Part shown: positions 23,408 through 33,792 of the stretch, one piece after another
Numbering within the stretch: position 1 is the stretch's first letter
How the letters are laid out: each line of letters starts with the position of its first letter
Source of the DNA: Apiospora phragmitis
Lineage: Eukaryota > Ascomycota > Sordariomycetes > Amphisphaeriales > Apiosporaceae
Assembly (NCBI GenBank): GCA_038363925.1
Contig: JAQQWL010000002.1
Location: forward strand, 3,596,001-3,660,000
DNA: 64,000 nt
Direction: 5' to 3'
Notes under the pieces: model-generated
What the model saw: only the letters and a program-made list of their open reading frames with translations
Told to the model about the DNA's origin: nothing
Database searches by the model: none
Made by a program: the position numbers and the translations under genes

Positions 23408-26400
23408 GTGTGCTATCAAGGTCAGCAGGTACAGCTGTAGAGTTTTCTGCCTATATTTGCACATCCCGCTGCTCAGTTCTGTCGTGCAGACAAAACTCAC
23501 CTCTCACAAGGTGAACGTGCCAGTTACGTCGGTAGCGAACTCTGCTCGTATGAGAAAAGCTAGCGGGGCGCCCAGCGCCATGATGGCGGCGCCGCTTGTG
23601 GAGTTTGTTTGGTTGTTTGACGCTCGCAAGACGCTGAAATCCTGTCGTTGCCCGGGCTCTGGATGTTGTACACGTGGTGGTGACACATATGCGGCCTTAA
23701 GGCCTCAGCCAGAGCACGTTTTACTAGTACTGACAGTTCGCTTCGACTTCTTCTGGCAGTTCTGCAACGCCTGGCACTAAAGACGCCCAGGACAACAGGG
23801 CAAAAAGCAATCAGGTACCTGCCTACATAAACACTCGCTCAACCTTGCGAGCCTGGAGCTTGCACAAGGTATTGCCGGGCCTCGCTTTCGAGGCGGCTTG
23901 GTCACGACACCGTGAAGAAGCTGGACGTTCGTCTCCGACGAACATCATACAAATGCCTTTGAAACATTCTCGCCCAATCTCCTTGCATTGCGCAGTAGTC
24001 TAAACGATGGAGATGGAGGTGCGGATGGCGCCTGTGAAGAGCCGAGATTACTATTACAGGTAGGTATTAACAGTCGCTGTGATTTGTTCATATGGGGGCA
24101 GTTTGGCTGAGGCCCTGTGGAGCAGGATGTCGCAGTATGCATCCCCAAACTGAGGCTTGAATATGATAACAGTTGCTACCGTCTCCCCGGGCCTCACCAC
24201 AAGCTCTCTCCTCCCAGCTCTGATCAATATTCTCCAGCCTCTGATCACTCAGCGAAGAGGGACCTGGCTGGCTGACTTTTAAAGTTGTCTCGCTGCTCTA
24301 TTAGGCGCATCCGCAGAAGCAAGCAGTGGCTCATACGAGTTATACACCACCTACGCCATGGCTGTCGCGCTAACAGGCTTGGCGAGTATAAATTGTACAC
24401 CCGGAGTCTGTGAGAGCCGGATACCCACTTACACAAGTCCAATCCACCGTCCTGCAGACAGCTCGAAACCCGAAGGCACCAGTAGGAATAGCCTCCGATG
24501 CCTCCGCCCTCTCCGTTTCTGTGCATGTACATACATAATCTCGTTTGCCGTCGACAGTGTCCAGTGTCTTCCAGAGAGCAGAGAGCAGAGAGCCAGAAAA
24601 GCAGAGTATGCTTCAGAGGATGCATCTTTGGGCGTGTTAGTACTACTAGAGTGCTACAGTTGGTAGTGTCTCGCCCGCACTGTCTTGGGGAGGAGGTGGG
24701 AGGGGCCCAGAGAGAAACACACAGACCTATAGTTTGACGATGACCACAAATGGCCTCGCCTCAATCAGTCCTGAGTCAATCAACCACCCCGGGCTATACT
24801 ACTAGAAGCTGCGGTTTACTCTCCCGTTCTAGCATGTTAAGTGCGTCGATATACATAGACCGGCCGTCCATATACCCCACACTCATCTCAGTTTATCGAA
24901 CCATGGTCCCTATCCAGTATCAACTGCCGTTTCATGCACGGGAAGTGCTACCAATTCTGGGCGGAACTCGAGTTTTCCACTGTGTACTGTACCTAATAGT
25001 AATTGCGTGCTATTACCGGCACGCTTGTAGCATCTAACCTACCTGTCGGTCCCTCGTTTCTGCTGCCAAAACCCCAGCAGCCCCAGGGCCAAGAGGCCAA
25101 GACGGTTTGGGCAAGTCGATCGTCGCTAGCTAGCGCGCGAATAATTGCCCGACGTCCATTCAAAAAAGTCAGAACCCTGAGTGCACTTATGTCACTATCA
25201 TCCGATATGAGATATGACCGAATCAAAGGTGACCCAGCCTGCCGGCCATCTCGACAGGCATGATCATGGCTCTACCAGTATGTATGCGATGCGCCATGTG
25301 CGATGCGATCCGAGATCTTGAGTCTACTGTGCATGTCTTCTACTGTATCACTTTGTTTGCTGAAAAGGGACGACCGGCCTTCTCGAAGTAGGTGTTTCCT
25401 ACTACCGAACCAACAGTGAAGTGACGTGACCTTGGAGGGGTTATCAAGTCACCCGACACTGGGGGGTTCTACCAAGTAAGCAAACAACCTAGTACAGTAG
25501 CCGTCAGTCAGGTTGGTTCCAGAGGGAGGAAAGAAGCTTTGTGCTCCAAGATCAACCAACTCAATTGCCCGCAGCACCGAAGCTGCGGTTCATGCACATG
25601 AACCACCACTCTGGGACGTCACCAGGCTCGAAACAGGACAAGACAAGAACCCATCTCGGTTTGTCTCAACCCTAATCCAACTGTGATCGCATGATTTTGG
25701 ATTTCTCCTCGCCAGCCACGGATGACGATTTGATATGGAATTGGGTTCCCAGGATCGTTACAGCTCCAAGCCTCATAGCATTAGTTGGCCTGGTTAGTTT
25801 GGCCCGAACGGTGTGGAGGAGGAAGGACCTCTTTTGTTTGCGTCGCCCGTACGAGCCCAGCTTGCTACAGTCGATAACGGCCATGGTAAGCAGAGTAGAG
25901 AGATCGTACTCAAGCCACCGTCGCAGCAGATCATCGATGATCTATCTGCTACTGCTACCTACGACGACCCCCATGGCGGCGTCTGAGCGCATCTGCCTCA
26001 CTTAGTCGGTCGTACGATGCCACTTACTCGCGTGATCACACAAAAGAAGTACGGTACGTAGTGGCTGGTTCATTAGGCTGAATGAGCGTACCACGTACTG
26101 TACATGTGAATGTGCTTCTTCACAGACCAACTGCTTGCGAAACCACCTACCCGGAGAGGTGTTGGGCACTCCGCCCCCTCGGATCGAGAGAAAGAGAGGG
26201 AGGGGGTTTAAAGAAAAAGCGATTCAGCCGCTTCACTTCTCCCAAGGTTTGTGCTGGTGTCTGGGATAGATACATAGTTACCAAGCTAGGGGGCCCAGTG
26301 ATCTGAAGATATGCGATCCTGTGGTCCTACATATCTCTTTTCAGGCTTCCCACGGAACTGGTAAAAGCCCCCCCAAGGACTGGCAATCGGTCGGCAGGCA

Positions 26401-27688
26401 GCTAACCCGAGCTATCGGTTTCCGGTATGTGTCCGGGAGGGGACTTGATGTGGTAATGCAGATACTACAAGTACCAGGAAAAGGAAAGTCCTCTATCGCA
26501 CTCTCTAGTAGTACTACTGTTTCTCTCGAAAGAGGCTTTCTAAGTATCCGCATCCAACCGGTAGTGGACAGCCCCGGGACAACGTCAAAACTCTCTCGCC
26601 GGTAAAATGGGCCACATGAGACAATTCTTCGTTCATCTGAAGCTTATAGACTCTGGGGAGTACCGAACTGTATGCGGAGGAGAGGTGTAAATAGTCGAGT
26701 TCAAACCTCAACCACTCACCCGGACACAAAACCAACAGGCTTTCTTCATGTTTGTTGCAAATGCACCTCTGGTCCCAGTCAGTACCTTTTGCCCACGTGT
26801 ATAGTATTAATGGCAGGTTCCAGCCAGCCACTCCATGTATCTCGTTGTATACTCGCTTCGACTTGCCTCGTTCTGCACCTAGCGGTATGTAATAGATAGG
26901 TAAAAAGGGTGAGCGAAAAAAGTGACTCACGCTGTAAGAAGTGGCTGCACGCACGCACGCAATAACAACCACCCCTTGCTTCTGCTGCTGACGGCTTGCT
27001 GCCTGGAACTTCTAGTGTAACGCAGGGGCTGAGCTGTATTGTTTGCCTAGCCAATAAGCCCTCACTGAGTGTTCACGCTGCTGCCGGCCTGCGTCGATTT
27101 GATCGTTCGATGCGGATGGTTAGCACTCGCCTACATACATGACCTCGAGGTGGTAAACATGGTGATGATGAGCTGACCCGATGTCTGCGTGAAAAAAATT
27201 GTGCTAGCATTGGGTGAGGCCGTTGATGATGTATCGTACTTTGACGTGATTCTCACGGTGGTTGTGAAGCGCGACTTGCCTATCTATGATGGGCAGGTTA
27301 TCGGCTGTGAACCTCCTGCAAGTGCGAAATTGCCCCGGTGAGTCCACCACGGATAGTGAACAATATAGACGCGGCATGGCATGCTATATATCGTATTGAC
27401 AGGGCTGGCATGATTCCTGCTCACCGGTTTCTGAATACTCAACCTCCCTCCCTTTCTCCCATCCGTGAACCACTTGGCTAGCCCAGGGCCGAGAGCCTTC
27501 AGTTGACACGAGCAAGACACGTAAGCCCATTCGTCGCCATGCCTTCCGGCCTGTTTATACATGACCCCTAAGTTATTACGACCCGGCGCGTACCCACGCT
27601 AGGGACCTTACCCTAGAACATAGCCGACGGTGTCGTGCATATCTGCATGTCTGAAGCAAACCCATCGGGCTGGGCTCAACGGGAGAAC

Positions 27689-27755
27689 AAGAGAGAGAGG
27701 GAGAGGAGAGGAGAGGGAGAGAGAAAGAAGGGAGATAGAGAGGGGAAGAAAAAGG
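27689..27755. repeat. GA-rich simple repeat
   Basis: A long imperfect GA/GGA tract in the gene-poor region. The open frames crossing it on both strands are products of the repeat, not genes. Confidence 0.8.
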
Positions 27756-29847
27756 ATCGCACGCAGCCAGCAGCCCGTTCTGGTTGGGTGCCACCATGTG
27801 GGGTCGCCCTGCACGAACGAAGAAGCCCTGAGATATGTGGTGACCGACCGGGAGTTCGAGCTAACCAGAATCTCGAATGACGGCTGCCCGCCTGCTGCCC
27901 GCTGCTGCTCCGCCCCGAAAGAGTGCGAGCGAAATAAGATGTGGCGCCTGCGGGTGGCCGATCGGTGACGAAAGATGCCGTGAGACGCTGCACAAGCGCA
28001 AAGGGAAACCCCTGTGGGTGGTGCTGGCGATGTCGGTGCTTGTTGTGCCATGTTACATAGTGAGCCGAGGGAAGAGACGTGAATATGTAATCAATAAGGC
28101 TGACTCCTTGACGTGCTCCCTCCTGTTGAGAAGATTAAGAAGCCACTCGATTCCCTGAACCACGCGGGCATCTTATCGTATTGCATGGCTCTGCTGATAC
28201 GGATTCACCAAATCTCCTATGTCGAGGAGTTGAAGAGCCGCCGCCACCTCCCTTTCAGGAGTGTGTATCGACCAAGATGACGGAAACAGATAGATATTGC
28301 TTCCTTCTTTCCCATTCGCGATTCCATGTGTTGCCTCACACAACAGCCGCAGCAGAAACAGAAGCAGAAGCAGCCGTTGCCGGGAGCGCGTGCTCAACGA
28401 GATGGTAAAAGAGGGTCTCACAGACAGACGACACTGTACGATGACAAAAGCCGTTTTTGGAACCTCGTGGTCACACAGACAACCCCCCCTTTTCGGTCAC
28501 TTCGTTATGTCCTAAACCGTCACGGTGAAAAGCCACCGCGTGTGGTCTAGGAGATATACGAGCTACCCCTATTCGATGTTTCTGTGGTCAAGATAGGGGT
28601 AGCCATACACGTATATTTTGTCTCGACATATGGTGTGAATTCAGTTTCGGTGATGCCCTGGAATGGAAGGAGGTACAGGCGCTTGTGACCATAACATGAA
28701 TTGGCAAGTACATATCAAAGGGTTCCAACATAAATCTTTAAGTTGTCGGGGCCGCCGCATTTTGCATTTCATCTCCCATTATCCGCAATATTCTTTTGGG
28801 GGGCTGTTTACCAGTTGTGCCGTCGCGTGGCCAAGGGCTGAACAACGGACCGATTACGGATCCAGGCTCTAATATCATCATCGCCCATGAGCCATCGGTT
28901 CCCGTTGGAATCGGCTTTATGGAGTCCATGTGGGACGTTGGACATTAACATACCGGGTGCTGTTAAACCACACGTCGAGCAGTGGCGGCGCTTTACATAA
29001 TCTCCCTTTGAGCCTCATGCTGAGGCCATACCGGACTTTCGTCATTTGGACGATATGTGACACAACTCTGTTCGAGATATTTGTGGATTTGCAAGCGGTT
29101 TGCCCATAGATAGGCGTCGGAGACAGTATAATCAGATCCATACACGCCTGGCATGAAATGGCGCTGATTCCAGTGCTATTTGGATCCAGGAGAGTTAAAA
29201 GCCCAGGGTAATCCATAGTACAAGCTTGGAATATACCTACTTGAAAATATTAGCGGTCGGTATCTCAACTGCTTAGCCAAATCTCATGGATAACCGTATC
29301 GCCTTAACTGCCTTTATTACCCCTTTCGCGGACCATGACTCCTTGTGTAACCGTGTAATCTAGTGTGCTCGGAATTTGCATTGAAACATTGCGTGATGAA
29401 CTAGAGCACATCACTCACTTAGGTACTTGTGTAGAACTCATGGATACACCTTTGTAAGCGCTCGCATCGAAATGAATACTTCTGCGCCTCGCTGGACTGG
29501 CCCGGACTCTACTTGGTATACAAATGGCCGATATTCAAGGAAGCAGCAAACGAATGGCGTTGATATCATTACTATTATACTAAACATCATAAACGGGGGT
29601 ATAATTTTGTAAAGATCGTATATCGTCAGGGGTCAATGAGTGGTTGGGTATCATATCAAGTCAATAATGAGTGAGCGCAGGGATTGCCTTTTTTGGACGC
29701 CGCCGACCTTGTCAGCGATCCCCAGTTGAGCTTCAACAGCGCCGTGGTCCCGAACTCCGTGGTATCATGTCAATGGGAGTAAGGCGGCAAGCCTTTACTG
29801 AGTATGATTTCCTATCAGTCCATGAGCGGAACGTGGGTAGCCATCGT

Positions 29848-30919
29848 CTATACAGCTGGCTGCGTAGCAACACCAGGAGGCGGTGCAGCTGCTGGGGCGT
29901 TCTTTTCAGGAACGATCCTGCGTCATGGACCCGGCCATATCGAGTGAATGCTACGTCGAGGTCAGTAAGTATTCTGTTACTCAATACAGAGTACAGAGTA
30001 TTGCGGTTTGAAGGTCCTTACCTAGATTCAGTCTGCCGTAATCCCACTTGCGGCTGAGAGCAAGAATGACTATGGAGGTGACTGGCAACAATAGTACATC
30101 GAGGACGCCAAAGAAGATGGCAGCAGGCGTGACACCGATCATGTTACCCCCATCGGAGAGACCAAAAGCAATGGGGTAGAGAAGCCAGAGGAGGTTCACC
30201 CATCCAGATAGGACGTAGTGGTCTCGGCCAAGACCAACGCGCTTGGCAGAGGTGCCGCCATGGCCCAGGGTATTGATGGCCAACATGAGCCAGGCAATGG
30301 TACCGAAGGCGTAGAATCCCCATTTGTAGTTGCTGGTAGTGTAGGCAGAGACAAGATATGAGACGACCCTTGACCAAGCATTCAGTAGATGTATCATACG
30401 ACAGAAGACAGGATCAAGTACTCACCAGATCCAAGAAAGGAAGATGTTATAAACAATAGTTGCCCACGAGACACCACTGAGAAGTCCGAGGGAGAGAATG
30501 ATGGCAGGGAATTCCACAACCCACTTTCACGAATTTGTCAGTGATCATGTTCTTGTGGCTAACTAGTGCCTGGTGGAAACACTTACATAGACGTACTTCA
30601 CCCAGAATACCTGGCGCGTCCAGGAGGACGTGGGCTTGCTGTTGACGACAGTAACGACGCTGTACCCAAGGTCGGAGGCCCAGGCGAAGTAGGCTATCGA
30701 TCCTACGAGCAACGCGACAGAGAATATATAGTGGAATATCTTCTCACCCGAGAAGGGCTTGAAGCTGGCAGCGTAGAAGGCTAGAAATGTAATAACATAG
30801 ACAGCCGTGACCGCCCAGAGCCAGTCCGACCCATGAACGCTGAAAGCTTCGTTTCCAGCTGGAGGGTTGATGTCCAGAGCCTGGTTGCTGCGGAGGATGA
30901 GACCCATAACAGGCGACAT
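29848..30919 (-). CDS. Opsin-related seven-TM protein (ORP/Hsp30/Yro2 type), no retinal lysine
   Basis: This is a rhodopsin-fold membrane protein of the fungal opsin-related group (Yro2/Mrh1/Hsp30-like), usually stress-induced and not a photoreceptor. Exons on the minus strand: 30919-30587, 30523-30426, 30368-30022 and 29950-29848; introns are 63, 57 and 71 nt. Helix-C positions that are Arg82, Asp85 and Asp96 in bacteriorhodopsin read Lys, Tyr and Ser here (VKYVYW...AIILS). The helix-G site of the Schiff-base lysine reads LDVLLLP, so Lys216 is Leu while Asp212 is kept. Retinal binding and proton pumping are therefore not expected. The last exon gives AFTRYGRVHD, but the typical Ala/Pro-rich tail (PEKNAPAAAPPP...ATQPAV, stop at 29850-29848) is one frame away, so a base seems to be missing near 29915-29930. 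With it the protein has 293 residues. Without it the frame runs to 29733. Confidence 0.85.
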
Positions 30920-32642
30920 TGGTGAAGAATGTGAAATAGGGGTAGTAGAGGTGGTCTTGAGGGAACTTTACAAAGAGCACTGAGTCAACTCAATATAGGA
31001 GCTTTCCAATATTACTGATCAAGCTGGCGTCGCAGCAAGTTTCACTGTATGGCTGAATCATAAAGCGTGTGAATGTGGGTTGAGGGGGAGGAAAGGAGGT
31101 CCCTACCTTATATAGGTCTGGCTCTACGGAGTAGAGAGGATATTGACTGGAAGAGCAGCCTTCCGATGTCCCTAAACTCACACCAACGCACCGGTAGGAG
31201 CGGCGATCTTGTGAATAATGGCATCTTGGAGGGAGAATATTAAATCCGAGTGGTCCGACAGCTAACAGCGACGGACTTGGCGCTTTGGTGTTCATCGCAA
31301 CCCTATGCGGAATGGGCCGTTGTAACCTGACCAGTTGGAACACCAGGGTGGCATTCGTGCAGATGCTGCTGGAAGGTACTGGTCATAGTCGAATTTCGCG
31401 GGCAGCGATCGGAGCTTGGCCGGGTCTGCTCGGCAAATCCAGTCGGTCATACGACGTCCAGCCCGGGCTTCAACGGCATTGGTCATCATGCCAGAACCTT
31501 TTTTTGTGATCACGTCAACGCGTGATCACTCTCCCATGATAGCAACCGGACAGCAAGCTTCCATCTAGATGGCCTACCTAATCTAGCGCCTTCTCTGACC
31601 CACCACCGGCAGACTCGGGCGTAGGGTTGTTGAGTATGGAAACCCGTCCAACCCAAGACCTGAACGGCAGTCGATTGGACACGGCGCGGGATACCCGGGA
31701 AGCGAATAGCCAACGGGTGCAACCCTGCAATGCACGCTCGGTAGTGCTACTTAGCTGATTAGCTCATACCTATGCAAGCCAGTTCATTATAGTCGCAGTC
31801 TCGATGCATTAGTAAACCGTGACATCAATGGCAGGTCAATTGGGCACGCCTTGCCGCTTGGCCTTGCCGATCAAGTGAATCGTGCCATGTTGGGAGGAGA
31901 CCAGACGATTACTCGCGACGCGAAATCACCGCCGTCGTACGATATAAAAGCTGGTTGTTCAAGCAGGTTCGAGGTATACCACTGGTGGTTTGAAGAGGCT
32001 ATTAGTCGTTCGCTAATTTGGATGCTGGGAACTGAGTAAAGACGGGAGGCTTGACAGGCGCCTGATGCTGGCGGCGTTGGAGATGTTGGGAATTGACTAG
32101 CGTACATATGAGGTAAACCTATGGCAAGCCAAGCATCTGCAGCTTTGTTGTTCATGGATTACCTCTTTGAGTGTCTTCTTCACATGCCGGCAGTTGGATC
32201 GACCAGAAACCTGTCGTTGCCCAATCAGGGCTACGTTTTGGGGTCTACTGACGCTCACGAGGTCTGGCCTTTCGCGTCAAATGCTGATAACTTCCGAGGC
32301 CAAGGCCACTGTGTCAATCGTATTTGAAGGTTGGGGATGTGACATTCGCAGATTCTATCAGCGCTCCGGCTATCGTCGTGTCTCAGCTCCTCCTCTGCCG
32401 CATGCCAGTGTGCCTTGAGAAGTAAGTAGGCAGCTAACTGCATATCAACTAGTGTTGTGCAAGTGCCGGTAAAATGCAAGGTTCAGGCACAGACAGACGT
32501 GAGGGGCTACCGAGAGTCAGATAGTCCAAACTCTCTCTGTCCTTTCGGATATACCACCTTTTCTATAAGCCCTCAGCTACTCATCCAACAGTTGAAAACA
32601 AGCCTGCTTGCATCTCCGAGATCAATTCCGATTACAACCATT
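30920..32642. other. Divergent intergenic region
   Basis: This is the shared upstream region of the minus-strand opsin-related gene and the plus-strand small membrane protein. No gene-like reading frame, RNA or repeat stands out. Regulatory sites are likely but I cannot assign any. Confidence 0.5.
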
Positions 32643-33104
32643 ATGTCGCCTATACCTCTGACCTATCGCATTATATTCAACTATGCCGAGCCTCTCATGG
32701 CCACCCTCGGCGCCGTACAAGCCGTGGTTGCGCCCCGAGACCTGCTCCGGCTGAGCCTGCCTTCCGTGCCGTACACTACGGCCATGTACCCGCTCTTCTC
32801 GCAGATGTGCGGCGCATGGCTCATGTTCGCCTTCCATGATGTCGTCACTCTCCGCATCTACCAGCACGTGCACATCTGGAAGCACATCCTCGGGGCGGCG
32901 ATCCTCAGCGACCTTGGCTATGTCGCCAGCCTGGTGCAGTCCATGGGTCTTGCGTGGTTCTGCAGCCCGCTGAGATGGGATGGCGCCAACGCTTTTACGG
33001 TGGTGTCGACTTTGCTGCCGCTACTAGCCAAGATTTTCTTTGTTCTCGGTGTGGGCTTGCCTCGCTCTACGCCGAAAGCCAAGGTGCCAGGCAAAGAACT
33101 GTGA
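32643..33104 (+). CDS. Small four-TM membrane protein (resembles fungal DUF7704 proteins)
   Basis: This single-exon frame gives 153 residues from ATG at 32643. The same frame is open upstream, but the first part has no membrane character, and this ATG is the one directly preceding the conserved-looking start. Features: YAEPLMATLGAVQAVVAP (first helix with the EP...GA pattern), a second helix around QMCGAWLMFAFHDVVTLR, a third around HILGAAILSDLGYVAS, and a fourth at AFTVVSTLLPLLAKIFFVLGVG. This order and the E-P / D-V-V / D-x-G-Y spacing resemble the small fungal integral membrane proteins grouped as DUF7704, whose function is unknown. There is no signal peptide beyond the first helix. The family assignment is from pattern memory and is moderate. 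Confidence 0.65.
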   Translation: MSPIPLTYRIIFNYAEPLMATLGAVQAVVAPRDLLRLSLPSVPYTTAMYPLFSQMCGAWLMFAFHDVVTLRIYQHVHIWKHILGAAILSDLGYVASLVQSMGLAWFCSPLRWDGANAFTVVSTLLPLLAKIFFVLGVGLPRSTPKAKVPGKEL

Positions 33105-33792
33105 GAGGGTTCGGGGCTGCACCTGCTTGATGCTTTGGGCTGCACTGCGATTGGCAGCCATGGGGAGTGGTTATTTGCGTCCATTGCCTGTTCAGGACAT
33201 CTACATGTAACCATATGCAGCCACTTTCACTAGAAGAAGGGGCGTTTGATCCAAGACACTGCAAGGTTGGGTCTTATGCAATATCTAGAAGGAGGCACAC
33301 AGCTACCTATGGTCTCGTTTATTAGAAGACTATTATTATGTTCACCAAGTTCATACTTAAGGCATGCATGTATCCTACCTACTTATTGAATACTAACAAC
33401 ATGCTTTCTATGCTAGACTGAGACACAGACCAGTAGACAGACCTCGGGAATATACTACCCCTGCAGTACAAGTAGTGGAATGTGGGAATGCCTTATCCTG
33501 GCGACCCCCCGCCAAGCGGAGCTAGCTAAGCCATTGTTGCCCCGGACTTTTTTTGTCTGGTTGCTGGTGATGCGACTCGGCACGCCTTCTAAATCGAACG
33601 TCATTTGGACTGGCGCCAGCTGCTTAGCACCTTCTGAAAGTCAACTCATTCCATGTAACAACAACTACTGCACAACAGCACTCGAACCCCAAGGAGACTT
33701 TGGTGACCTTTCCCGTCAATTATTGTCAAGTATTTGTCCATTCATCCATTCCGGCTACTTGTTCTATCGACCGACCGACCCATCCTATCATC
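33105..33792. other. Intergenic region
   Basis: This holds the 3' flank of the small membrane protein and the promoter/leader of the Gid5-like gene. Nothing else is visible. Confidence 0.5.

Larger units (their letters stand above)
20776..29847. other. Gene-poor region of about 9 kb upstream of veA
   Basis: I found no supportable protein gene, tRNA or transposon here. The proximal 1-2 kb is presumably the veA promoter and leader. Features seen: CG alternation at 20880-20890, TACC repeats (23388-23407), a GCAC repeat (26948-26961), a GA tract (27689-27755), a CAGAAG repeat (28340-28375) and several copies of the palindrome-like GTACTGTAC/GTACAGTAC. On the minus strand between 29300 and 28740 two overlapping frames look coding (one about 100 codons from an ATG at 29216) but match nothing I know. 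Another isolated ORF starts at 25691 (+) and has a donor-like GTAAGC after ATG at 25886, also unidentified. Confidence 0.45.
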
